A stretch of 47,528 bases of DNA, from the NCBI GenBank assembly GCA_029067085.1, contig JAIEFE010000012.1, forward strand, positions 1 through 47,528. Direction: 5' to 3'. The notes under the pieces are model-generated. The model saw only the letters and a program-made list of their open reading frames with translations, was not told the origin of the DNA and did no database searches. Source of the DNA: Lachnospiraceae bacterium (GTDB taxonomy: Bacteria > Bacillota > Clostridia > Lachnospirales > Lachnospiraceae). The position numbers and the translations under genes are program-made. This document shows positions 1 to 7,414 of this stretch, piece after piece (position 1 is the first letter of the stretch; the number at the start of each line of letters is the position of its first letter).

Positions 1-62
1 TATATAGTTCGTCGGTAGCTACGCCTATGTGGACTTTCACCACAGAACACGGGCATGCCCGT
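1..62 (-). other. Unassigned window edge with structured sequence
   Basis: No gene can be called here. Read on the minus strand, bases 43 to 29 form a small hairpin, GTGG-TGAAAGT-CCAC, and bases 49-62 are a perfect 14-base palindrome (ACGGGCATGCCCGT). A GGTGAAAGTCC-type loop is reminiscent of domain I of some bacterial group II introns, but the stretch is far too short to decide. It lies beyond the yajC terminator, so it belongs to whatever follows outside the window. Confidence 0.2.
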
Positions 63-68
63 CATACC

Positions 69-98
69 AAAAAAAGGCCATGGTATTACACCATGGCC
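69..98 (-). terminator. Rho-independent terminator of yajC
   Basis: A 9-bp perfect stem (bases 76-84 with 90-98, GGCCATGGT/ACCATGGCC) has a 5-base loop. On the minus strand it is followed directly by a run of seven T (75 to 69). It lies 22 bases past the yajC stop, so it probably ends the vanY-tgt-yajC transcription unit. Confidence 0.85.
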
Positions 99-120
99 CA
101 AATGCATCTGCTTTTTATCC

Positions 121-435
121 TTACTCTGCCTCTGCCTTCTCAATCTGAGAAATCGCAGATTTCTGCATGGGAATCCGGCAGTTTTTATTGCTGCCAAACT
201 CCACAATGACCGTGTCGTCCGTAATGTCGATCACAATTCCGTAAAACCCGCTGCTTGTGAGCACACAGTCGCCCACTGCCATGTCCGCAAGCATTGCCGC
301 CATCCTCTTCTGTTCCTTCTTCTGCGGACGGATCAGGAAAAAGTACATAAACCCAAAAATAATGACAATATAGAGGATCATAACCATGCCGCCGCCCGCA
401 GCAGCCCCCGCATCAGCACTCAATAATATTCCCAT
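121..435 (-). CDS. yajC: Preprotein translocase accessory subunit YajC
   Basis: Small single-pass membrane protein (104 aa) of the Sec holotranslocon, where it associates with SecDF. One hydrophobic segment spans about residues 16-36 and is followed by the family-typical IRPQKKEQKR boundary. A short cytoplasmic beta-rich domain (roughly 45-100) contains the GDCVLTSSGFYGIV stretch expected of YajC. The ATG at 435 is preceded by GGAGG with a 7-base spacing. It follows tgt on the same strand, a common bacterial arrangement, and ends at a strong terminator, so secDF is not cotranscribed immediately downstream. The 125-base gap from tgt has a possible weak promoter (TTGACA at 538-533 with a poor -10), so independent expression is possible. 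Confidence 0.93.
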   Translation of the reverse strand: MGILLSADAGAAAGGGMVMILYIVIIFGFMYFFLIRPQKKEQKRMAAMLADMAVGDCVLTSSGFYGIVIDITDDTVIVEFGSNKNCRIPMQKSAISQIEKAEAE

Positions 436-560
436 AACATTACCTCCGTTATTTTTTCAAGTAAAACTCTCTGCCTATCATACACAACTTAACAGTGAAA
501 AACAAGCCCCTTATTAAAATTTCGTTCGCAATTGTCAAATAATGTCATCCGGCTTATCTT

Positions 561-1694
561 TCATTCCTTTTCACCCTGCAATCCCGCAAGCTTATCCTTT
601 TTGTAGGCCGCGAATCTCCCTTCGTCCAACGCATCCCTGATTTCTTTCATCATAGTATTGTAGAAATAAAGATTGTGCAGCACCGCAAGACGCATCCCCA
701 GCATCTCTTTCGCCTTCAGAAGATGTCTGATATAGGCCCTGGAATACCGCCTGCAGACAGGGCACTGACATCCCATCTCAATAGGTCTTTCGTCCAACTC
801 ATATTTCGCATTAAAAAGATTTATCTTTCCGTGATTCGTATAGAGATGGCCGTGCCGTCCGTTTCTGGTGGGATATACACAGTCAAAAAAATCAATCCCG
901 CGCTCCACTGCCTCCAAAATATTGGCAGGTGTCCCGACTCCCATCAAATAGGTAGGTTTATCCGTCGGCAGATAAGGAACTGTCTCCTCAATTACATGAT
1001 ACATCTGCTCATGGCTTTCTCCCACTGCAAGACCGCCCAGTGCGTAACCGTCGCAGGAAAGCTCTGTGATCTGCTTTGCATGTTCAATGCGGATATCGTC
1101 AAAGACCGCTCCCTGATTAATCCCGAATAGCAGTTGCTGCTTATTGATCGTATCTTCCAGACCGTTCAAACGCTCCATTTCACTCTTACAGCGAACGAGC
1201 CATCTGGTTGTTCGCGCCACGGAATCTTCTACATACTTTCTCTCGGCAACACTGGAAGGGCACTCATCGAAAGCCATTGCAATGGTGGAGGCAAGGTTTG
1301 ACTGAATCTGCATACTCTCCTCCGGCCCCATAAAGATCTTTCGTCCGTCTATGTGGGAGTGAAAATATACGCCTTCCTCCTTGATTCTGCGGAGTCCGGC
1401 CAGAGAAAATACCTGAAAACCACCGGAATCCGTAAGGATAGGCCTGTCCCAGGACATAAATTTATGCAGTCCACCCAACTGTCTGATAACGCAGTCTCCC
1501 GGCCGGACATGCAAATGATACGTATTTGACAGCTGTACCTGCGTGCCGATTTTCTCCAGATCTTCCGTAGATACTGCGCCCTTAATAGCCGCAGCCGTCC
1601 CGACATTCATAAAGACAGGGGTCTGTATCGTGCCGTGTACCGTTACCAATTCGGCGCGCTTCGCCCTGCCTTCCTTCTTTAATATCTTATACAT
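561..1694 (-). CDS. tgt: tRNA-guanine(34) transglycosylase
   Basis: Exchanges guanine 34 of GUN-anticodon tRNAs (Asp, Asn, His, Tyr) for preQ1 or queuine in queuosine synthesis. At 377 aa it has the usual bacterial length. Visible family marks are the TDSGGFQVFSLAGLR segment near residue 90 carrying the active-site aspartate, the GGLAVGES substrate-pocket loop, the second catalytic region DFFDCVYPTRNGRHG, and a C-terminal zinc site CQCPVC followed by a downstream histidine (LHNLYFYN). The ATG at 1694 has a GAGG site. It sits between vanY and yajC on the same strand. No queuosine biosynthesis genes are seen nearby. Confidence 0.97.
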   Translation of the reverse strand: MYKILKKEGRAKRAELVTVHGTIQTPVFMNVGTAAAIKGAVSTEDLEKIGTQVQLSNTYHLHVRPGDCVIRQLGGLHKFMSWDRPILTDSGGFQVFSLAGLRRIKEEGVYFHSHIDGRKIFMGPEESMQIQSNLASTIAMAFDECPSSVAERKYVEDSVARTTRWLVRCKSEMERLNGLEDTINKQQLLFGINQGAVFDDIRIEHAKQITELSCDGYALGGLAVGESHEQMYHVIEETVPYLPTDKPTYLMGVGTPANILEAVERGIDFFDCVYPTRNGRHGHLYTNHGKINLFNAKYELDERPIEMGCQCPVCRRYSRAYIRHLLKAKEMLGMRLAVLHNLYFYNTMMKEIRDALDEGRFAAYKKDKLAGLQGEKE

Positions 1695-1747
1695 AATATC
1701 CTCTTTCCAAATTTCAGTCTACTCAAAAGCTGTACAAAGCAGCTCAT

Positions 1748-1795
1748 TAAATATCTGTAATTAAATATCTTCCGTTATTTAATTACAGATATTTA
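1748..1795. repeat. Perfect 20-bp A/T-rich inverted repeat at the vanY stop
   Basis: Bases 1748-1767 and 1776-1795 are perfect reverse complements around the 8-base loop TCTTCCGT. The right arm contains the last codons and TAA stop of the carboxypeptidase gene. No clean T-run follows on the minus strand, so it could be a weak terminator, a 3'-end stabiliser of the vanY message, or a protein-binding site. A second small stem (AGCTG/CAGCT with TTTT after it) lies just downstream, around 1730-1746. Confidence 0.6.
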
Positions 1796-2859
1796 TCCCA
1801 GAATTCTTCCAGGCAGAGATTTTCCTCCTTCATAGCAGAGGCCGCTTCCCTGCCAACATAGCGAAAATGCCAAGGTTCATACACAATGCTCGTGATATAT
1901 TCCTTTTCCTCAGGATAACGCAGGATAAAGCCATACTCATAGCTGTGATCCGCAAGCCACTGCCCCTCCTTCGTATCCGCAAACCCCTGCGTAAGATCCA
2001 GATAGGTTTCGGAGGTGATATCTAAAGCGAGACCGACCTCATGCTCACTGCAGCCCGGAACCGTGACTACCTGCGAAGTTACTTTATAGGCTTCCATATA
2101 GGATAAGCCCTGCTTCATATATAACCTGATTTTTTTATTAAAATTCGATTCCTGTCTGTCAAAGGTACGGTATGGTGATCTGATCACTAAACTCAATCCA
2201 TCCTTTTTGGCCGCCTGCATCATAAGTAGCAGATCGTCAATGATCCTGTCATCAAGCAGTATATTCTTCGTCTCAATAAACATCTTACCGAGCTTAAACT
2301 CATAATCCTGCGAAATAGGATGCTGCTTATTGATCAGTACCAACCGCCAATCGGCTGCGTCAAAGCTGCGCTCCTCCGCAGAAGCAGCATTCTGCGTTTC
2401 TACTACGTTCTGTTCATCACCGTCATGTGCGTTCTCATGATCGTGATACGGTAAAATGTCATCCAGTGTGTAGACTTCAATCTGAGACACATCACCCGTC
2501 TCGTACTCTGATTCGATCTCCCGATCCTCGAGAAGCACTTCCGTTTCCAGTGCCACCGGCGTCACCGCCGCCAGAGAGATATCCGAAGTTCCAACGATTG
2601 CGCTGTAGGTTTCCTGTACGCTGGTAAAACCTGTTCGCTCCGCAAATACCGCAAAAGAGAAGCTGCAGCTTCCCACAAAAAAAATACCCACGAATATCAT
2701 GCTGGCATATCGCTTGCCATTTGTCATGAAATGTCTTCCCAAGTGATAAAAGACAAGTGTAACTGCCAACGCTGCTATGAAGGGGTATTTTAAAAATTTA
2801 TGTCTCTTAGCCACGTTCATAAAATATGCTATTATTTTTTCGCGAAACGTTTTATTCAT
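1783..2859 (-). CDS. VanY-family D-alanyl-D-alanine carboxypeptidase, membrane-anchored
   Basis: Predicted zinc metallopeptidase that removes the terminal D-Ala from peptidoglycan stem peptides. Two hydrophobic stretches near the N-terminus (about residues 26-42 and 53-71) suggest membrane anchoring with the catalytic part outside. An acidic, low-complexity spacer (about 100-170) follows, then the VanY/D,D-peptidase domain (about 175-350). The zinc and catalytic signature is intact: SEHEVGLALDI (H273, D280) and EPWHFRYVG (E328, H331). The ATG at 2859 follows a GAGG site. It is not next to vancomycin-resistance genes, so a housekeeping cell-wall trimming role is more likely than resistance. 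The 3' end overlaps a perfect inverted repeat. Confidence 0.88.
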   Translation of the reverse strand: MNKTFREKIIAYFMNVAKRHKFLKYPFIAALAVTLVFYHLGRHFMTNGKRYASMIFVGIFFVGSCSFSFAVFAERTGFTSVQETYSAIVGTSDISLAAVTPVALETEVLLEDREIESEYETGDVSQIEVYTLDDILPYHDHENAHDGDEQNVVETQNAASAEERSFDAADWRLVLINKQHPISQDYEFKLGKMFIETKNILLDDRIIDDLLLMMQAAKKDGLSLVIRSPYRTFDRQESNFNKKIRLYMKQGLSYMEAYKVTSQVVTVPGCSEHEVGLALDITSETYLDLTQGFADTKEGQWLADHSYEYGFILRYPEEKEYITSIVYEPWHFRYVGREAASAMKEENLCLEEFWDKYL

Positions 2860-3307
2860 TCGATCCTCAAATTTCAGCGAGACAATTTGCTATTTACAAT
2901 TCTGTCATATATCATAACACATAAAATTTTTTTGTACAGCACTTTTTTATGTAAATCTTCTATTTTTCTACAATTTTTTCTATTTTATTTTAAACTTTAC
3001 CTTCTTGATTTGATTTTCGGAATGCGATCCTGTTTTCTCCTCTCTGCTCACATCGTTCTTTTTCTTTCTTTTTTTCGACAACGCACTCTTGCATTTTGGA
3101 ACAGATATGGTATGATGATGAAAGAAAAAGCGCGCTTTTTTGCGCTGTTTTCGCCTTGTTTACGATTTTCCGTATACATAAGGGTCCTGTCCCGGGCGAA
3201 CGATTTTTTAACTCTATATTTTATATTTCAGGTGAAATTTTATTTTTGCAGGATATCCTGCGCGATGTTTTCAGAAAACTTCACACAATGAAAGAAAGGG
3301 TCAGACA
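2860..3307. other. 448-base intergenic region between vanY and aroC
   Basis: A very A/T-rich stretch that separates two divergent genes. It holds the aroC promoter (3089-3116) and two perfect palindromes in the resulting leader: AAAAAGCGCGCTTTTT at 3125-3140 and GCAGGATATCCTGC at 3248-3261. The long hydrophobic reading frames across it come from T-rich composition and are not convincing genes. No clear vanY promoter could be fixed, although TATGAT-like -10 sequences are present on the minus strand near 2915. Confidence 0.5.
3089..3116 (+). promoter_or_regulatory. Sigma-A-type promoter of aroC
   Basis: TTGCAT at 3089-3094 and TATGAT at 3111-3116 are separated by 16 bases. Predicted transcription would leave a leader of about 185 bases before the aroC start, containing two palindromes. 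Confidence 0.6.
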
Positions 3308-4408
3308 ATGGCGGGTTCATCCTTAGGAATTATCTATCGAATTACTACCTGGGGGGAGTCTCACGGTCCCGGGCTTGGCGTCGTAATCGACGGCTGTCCT
3401 GCCGGACTTCCTCTCAATGTAAACGACATTCAGACATATTTGGAGAGGAGAAAGCCGGGAAAAAGCAAAATCACCACCTCCCGCAAGGAAGCGGACGCCG
3501 TGGAAATCCTCTCCGGTGTCTATGAAGAAAAAACCACCGGCACTCCCATCTCTCTGCTCATCAGAAACACCTCACAGCGCTCCGGAGATTACAGCGAAAT
3601 TGCGGCATCTTACCGCCCCGGACACGCTGACTATACTTTCGATCAAAAATACGGATTTCGCGACTACAGGGGCGGTGGGCGTTCCTCCGGACGGGAGACC
3701 ATCGGACGTGTGGCTGCAGGTGCCATAGCTGCAAAGGTATTGCGGGAATTCGAAATCGAACTGTTTGCCTACACGCGCTCCATCGGACCCGTCACCATCG
3801 ATCCGGAACGCTTTGACAGGGCAGCGGCTGCCGAGACACCCACCTGTATGCCGGACAGAGACGCCTCCGTACTGGCGGAAAAATACCTGTCGGACTGCAT
3901 GAACAATTGCGATTCCGCAGGCGGTGTCATTGAGTGCCGGATCGACGGCGTACCCGCAGGACTGGGCGACCCAGTCTTTGAAAAGCTGGACGCCAATCTG
4001 GCCAAGGCTCTCATGTCAATCGGTGCGGTAAAGGCTGTAGAGATCGGCGACGGCGTGGAAGTCAGCATGCGTCACGGCTCTGAAAACAATGATGCTTTCC
4101 GTATCCGGGACGGTCATATTGTAAAGGCCACAAACCATGCAGGAGGGATTCTGGGCGGCATCAGCGACGGCTCCCAGATCGTACTCCGCGCCCATATAAA
4201 GCCCACTCCTTCCATTTTTTCTCCTCAGGATACCGTAAATCGTGACGGTGAAGAGGTCAGTATCTCCATCAAGGGCCGTCATGATCCCATCATCGTCCCC
4301 AGAGCTGTCGTGGTGGTTGAGAGTATGGCTGCTATCACCCTTTTAGACGCACTTTTGGTCAATGCGGGAGCGAAAATGGATCGTCTGAAGACAATCTACA
4401 AAAATTAA
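3308..4408 (+). CDS. aroC: Chorismate synthase
   Basis: Catalyses the last common step of the shikimate pathway, anti-1,4-elimination of phosphate from EPSP to give chorismate, using reduced FMN. At 366 aa it has normal bacterial length. The N-terminal signature TTWGESHGPGLGVVIDG, the GYRPGHADYTF region, the FMN-contacting RGGGRSSGRETIGRVAAG stretch and the C-terminal GRHDPIIVPRAVVVVE block are all visible. The ATG at 3308 has AAAGAAAGGGT upstream. The gene stands alone, with its own promoter and a strong terminator, away from other aro genes. Confidence 0.97.
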   Translation: MAGSSLGIIYRITTWGESHGPGLGVVIDGCPAGLPLNVNDIQTYLERRKPGKSKITTSRKEADAVEILSGVYEEKTTGTPISLLIRNTSQRSGDYSEIAASYRPGHADYTFDQKYGFRDYRGGGRSSGRETIGRVAAGAIAAKVLREFEIELFAYTRSIGPVTIDPERFDRAAAAETPTCMPDRDASVLAEKYLSDCMNNCDSAGGVIECRIDGVPAGLGDPVFEKLDANLAKALMSIGAVKAVEIGDGVEVSMRHGSENNDAFRIRDGHIVKATNHAGGILGGISDGSQIVLRAHIKPTPSIFSPQDTVNRDGEEVSISIKGRHDPIIVPRAVVVVESMAAITLLDALLVNAGAKMDRLKTIYKN

Positions 4409-4416
4409 ATCTAAAA

Positions 4417-4466
4417 GAAAAACAAGGAGGATATTAAAACATAATTTAATATCCTCCTTGTTTTTC
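4417..4466. terminator. Bidirectional 22-bp perfect-stem terminator between aroC and DUF3737 gene
   Basis: Bases 4417-4438 and 4445-4466 are perfectly complementary, with the loop ACATAA. T-rich tracts close the stem on both strands (TTTTT at 4461-4465 on plus and the matching A-run on minus), so it can serve both convergent genes. The stem contains AAGGAGG. Confidence 0.88.
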
Positions 4467-4583
4467 CTTATATTATTTCTCAGATCAATTTAGTGACGCA
4501 CATTAAGTCAACCTTATCATGCGCTCGGCGAATATCAAAATATGGTACAATAACATTCGCCGTTTTCGTTCGTTCTCAAAATA

Positions 4584-5438
4584 TCATTCGTTATTTCCTC
4601 TCACGACGATTTCACCCAAACATTCCATAACGGGAGCTTCCTTTACAATTTCGCCGACGCTGTCCACCGTAATGATTCCCGACTTTGGATTTTTGATGGA
4701 GATTACATGCCCTCTCACATCCGCCTCCACATCCGAATACTCGAAAGCCAGATCCGTCTCTTCCATGGTACAGTTTACCAGCTTCAGATTCTTACAGTAG
4801 CACAAGGGCTGCGTCCCGATGATTTTACAGTCGATCAGCGTCAGTCCATCGGAAAACCAAGCCAGATACTCTCCCTTTACTATGCTGTTTCGCACCGTCA
4901 CATTTTCACTGTGCCAAAATGCGTCCTTCGTATCCAGTACACAGTCCGAAATCTCCAGATTCTTCATATACTGGAAGGAGTACTTCCCCTTCAGCTTCAC
5001 CCGCTCCAACTTAACGTTCCTGCTGTCAAAAAACGGATACTCCGATTCCAGCTCAGAATCCACAAGCGTAATGTCTTTTGATTTCCAGCCAAATTCCTGC
5101 GAGACGATATGGCAATTCTCCAAACGAATCCGCTCGCACTCTCTGACAGCCTTGATACCGCCCAGAGTCGAGTCCGATATCACACCGTCCGATGCATACC
5201 AGATGGCTGCACGGGTCAACTCATCCATTGTGGAATGCTCCATGGTGAACTTTTCTACATGCCACAGAGGATAACGCAGAGAAAAGGTGCAGTCTGCCAG
5301 ATTCACATCCCGGGATTCCTTCAAAACCGATTCTCCGTCCGCCGGACCGGCAAATACACAATTTTTTACCTCTGCCCTCTGCAAGTGATATAACGCCCGT
5401 TCTTCATCAAACTGTTGGTTCTCGATCACTGTTCTCAT
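4584..5438 (-). CDS. DUF3737-family right-handed beta-helix protein
   Basis: Protein of 284 aa assigned to DUF3737, whose biochemical function is unknown. The sequence is a long series of short repeats of the form N/D-C-x-hydrophobic, with stacked positions such as VKNCVFAG, VNLADCTF, IRLENCHI, LEISDCVL, VTVRNSIV and LTLIDCKI. This is the pattern of a pectate-lyase-like beta-helix. There is no signal peptide, so it is probably cytoplasmic. The ATG at 5438 follows AAGGAGG at ideal spacing. It lies downstream of the GH25 gene across a structured intergenic element and ends near the bidirectional terminator. Many cysteines sit at equivalent helix rungs. Confidence 0.8.
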   Translation of the reverse strand: MRTVIENQQFDEERALYHLQRAEVKNCVFAGPADGESVLKESRDVNLADCTFSLRYPLWHVEKFTMEHSTMDELTRAAIWYASDGVISDSTLGGIKAVRECERIRLENCHIVSQEFGWKSKDITLVDSELESEYPFFDSRNVKLERVKLKGKYSFQYMKNLEISDCVLDTKDAFWHSENVTVRNSIVKGEYLAWFSDGLTLIDCKIIGTQPLCYCKNLKLVNCTMEETDLAFEYSDVEADVRGHVISIKNPKSGIITVDSVGEIVKEAPVMECLGEIVVRGNNE

Positions 5439-5467
5439 GTGGAACCTCCTTCTATCATTCTATTCAT

Positions 5468-5619
5468 TAAGTGCACTCGAAAAACCTGCGGTTTTTCATA
5501 TCGTAGTGCGTATTCGAAATACTTCGTATTTCTCATCGCGGGCTTCGCCCTATGCATCCATTCGGATAAACGTTTCAGTGAGCAAGCTCCCTGTTCCGTT
5601 TATCCTCTGTCTGCGCACT
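5468..5619. repeat. Modular multi-hairpin intergenic element (REP/MITE-like)
   Basis: Four hairpins are packed into about 150 bases: GAAAAACC-TGC-GGTTTTTC (5479-5497), GAAATAC-TTC-GTATTTC (5516-5532), GGGC-TTC-GCCC (5540-5550), and a long one with outer stem GGATAAACG/CGTTTATCC (5564-5572 with 5597-5605) and inner GAGC/GCTC. The first two form a degenerate tandem: AGTGC, short spacer, TCGAAA-type hairpin. AGTGC recurs inverted at the far end (AGTGCGCAG on minus), where it overlaps the TAG stop of the GH25 gene. The design resembles dispersed palindromic repeats, but no second copy was found in this window. Confidence 0.55.
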
Positions 5620-7312
5620 ACTCATTGCCTTCGCGCAGATAACTGGTTATCGCGTAGACCGTCTGTCCATTGTAGGAGAGTCTGGACCAGCCATAATCCT
5701 CATTAATGCCCGTTCTGGTTGCGTACTCTCCGTTGTGTAATACCGCAACTACCGTGGCATCCGGATTGGTCACGCTGGGAAGCGCCCGCAGATTCACCTC
5801 GATCTTTGCCGTTACCTGTTCATTTCGCTCTGTAAATTTCGTCTTTAATCCATCACCACTGCCGGCTCCCTCGGCAGTCTCATTCTTGGGTGCCTGATAA
5901 CCCAGATCCGTCGTCAGATAGCTGCTCACGGCATAAACGGTCTGCTCATTGTAGGTAAGTCTGGACCAGCCGCTGTCGCTGATTCCCGTTCTTATGACTG
6001 TCTCTCCGTTTTGCAGGGTGTGCACCACTTTGCTCTCTTCTCCCTGACTGGGAATATCGCGCAGATTGGTGGCATCCTTTGCGGTAACCTCCTCGCTGAC
6101 TTCCTGAAAATTCATCAGCGCTTCCACATCCGCCTGTACCTCCTGCGGCGTCTCATCATTCTGTGCCTTCGCAGTCCCCTCATAGCCGAAATATGCAATA
6201 TTCACGTCTACCGGCCGGGAAATACCAGGCACTGTACCCCTATTCGTATACTGCCACATGGCATGTACACCGCCATAGGAAGATTTTTCCGTCTGAGGAT
6301 AAGGCGTTGCCGGATACTGGGAAACCCATATCTTACAGAGATTCTCAATTTTTGAGGTCTCCCACTTTGCCTCCCCGGCAAGCTCTCCCATAGCTGCATA
6401 AAACATGGGCGTATAGCCTCTGTCGTGGATCCGCTTCATGTAAGCAAGGGCAATGTCTGTCCTTTCCGTTTTTGTCAAAGCCACCTGCGCGCTGTCCGCT
6501 TTCTCAAATCCTTCGCAGTCATAGGCGACAGGATAGGTGATCTGATACTGTGCGATATAGTCGGCCGTCCAATCCGCCTCCTCCACAGCCTCAGCTTCGC
6601 TCGCTGCCGTAGAAAAGAAGTAGACTCCCAGCTTGATGCCATTCTTCTGCGCTTCCTGCATATTGTAGCGCGCATTGGTATCGGCCTGAATCTCCCTGCT
6701 GTCATTGATCCGATATCCGACCCGCACCATGGCAAAATCAACGCCGGAGGCAGCCACTTGCGCCCAGTCTACGGTTCCCTGATATCTGGCGACATCGATA
6801 CCGAAGGTGATCTCATCCGTCTCCGCAGCCGCTTCGGAGGAGAGAAGCTTGCTCACATCCACTTCCGTGCCCTGCTCGCTACTCATTGTCTCCGTCTGAG
6901 GATCCTGCTTCTCCTGCAAGGCCGCAGCGTCCTCTTCCGCAGCCGTCTCTCCCGCTTTCGAATCAGACGGCGCTGCTTCAAGGATTGGCTCCTGCATACC
7001 CACCGAATCGATATCCTGCTCTCCATGCTCCGGTTCTACATCTCCCGAAATATCTTCCGCCACAGAGGCAGTCACTTTCTCCGCCTTTTTCGTGTCTTTC
7101 AACAGAATTACCGCAGCCACCACAACGATCACCACTACAAGCCCTATCACGGAAGGAAACAGTACTCTGTGTACAAACCTGAGCGTCCTCTCATCGAGCT
7201 CATCATCAAAAGTTTCGTCATCGTCATAGGCATCCTCTGCCTCTTCCTGCGAATCGTATTCGTCGTCCTCCAAGTCCATAAACTCCAGATCATCATCCTC
7301 ATTTGTTTTCAC
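5618..7312 (-). CDS. Membrane-anchored GH25 lysozyme with two SH3 domains
   Basis: Predicted peptidoglycan muramidase of 564 aa. Layout: a very acidic N-terminal cytoplasmic tail (about 1-45), one transmembrane segment (about 54-71), a low-complexity Glu/Ala/Gln linker to about 165, a GH25 domain (about 170-365) starting FGIDVARYQGTVDW with the catalytic-type VAYDCEG motif, then two bacterial SH3 domains (about 405-460 and 490-560), each ending in WSRLTYNEQTVYA-like sequence. I choose the GTG at 7312, which is 9 bases after AGGAG. The frame extends to a TTG at 7330 without a good site. It is probably tethered to the outer membrane face and acts on the cell's own wall in growth or separation. 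The TAG stop overlaps the end of the hairpin element. Confidence 0.88.
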   Translation of the reverse strand: MKTNEDDDLEFMDLEDDEYDSQEEAEDAYDDDETFDDELDERTLRFVHRVLFPSVIGLVVVIVVVAAVILLKDTKKAEKVTASVAEDISGDVEPEHGEQDIDSVGMQEPILEAAPSDSKAGETAAEEDAAALQEKQDPQTETMSSEQGTEVDVSKLLSSEAAAETDEITFGIDVARYQGTVDWAQVAASGVDFAMVRVGYRINDSREIQADTNARYNMQEAQKNGIKLGVYFFSTAASEAEAVEEADWTADYIAQYQITYPVAYDCEGFEKADSAQVALTKTERTDIALAYMKRIHDRGYTPMFYAAMGELAGEAKWETSKIENLCKIWVSQYPATPYPQTEKSSYGGVHAMWQYTNRGTVPGISRPVDVNIAYFGYEGTAKAQNDETPQEVQADVEALMNFQEVSEEVTAKDATNLRDIPSQGEESKVVHTLQNGETVIRTGISDSGWSRLTYNEQTVYAVSSYLTTDLGYQAPKNETAEGAGSGDGLKTKFTERNEQVTAKIEVNLRALPSVTNPDATVVAVLHNGEYATRTGINEDYGWSRLSYNGQTVYAITSYLREGNE

Positions 7313-7414
7313 AATACATTTCTCCTGCAATTTCCCGTATTCGCTTCATCTTCATTGTTTTGCCGTACTTCCTTTTTTCCGGCCGCTTTAATTCGATAAC
7401 ATTTGTAATTTATT

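Noticed and set aside
1783..2859. Vancomycin-resistance function for the VanY-type protein
   Set aside because: No vanA/B-type ligase, vanX or vanH gene nearby; such carboxypeptidases are common housekeeping enzymes.
2800..3291. Phe/Leu-rich open frame in the vanY-aroC gap
   Set aside because: Explained by T-rich DNA; no ribosome site, overlaps the start of vanY and contains the aroC promoter.
3289..3326. Short peptide MKERVRQWRVHP overlapping the aroC start, as a leader peptide
   Set aside because: No run of regulatory codons and no attenuator after it.
4417..4466. Minus-strand mini-ORF (AAGGAGG then ATG TTT TAA) in the aroC terminator
   Set aside because: Two codons inside a terminator stem; chance is more likely than function.
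4526..4562. Inverted repeat CGGCGAAT/ATTCGCCG downstream of the DUF3737 gene as a terminator
   Set aside because: Loop of 21 bases and no T-run; the stronger bidirectional terminator is nearby.
5618..7312. Phage endolysin as the identity of the GH25 protein
   Set aside because: It has an N-terminal membrane anchor and acidic tail, and there are no phage genes around it.
6425..7399. 324-codon open frame antisense to the GH25 lysozyme gene
   Set aside because: Strongly basic, Arg/Leu/Ile-rich product without domains, lying opposite a well-supported gene. It is a shadow frame.
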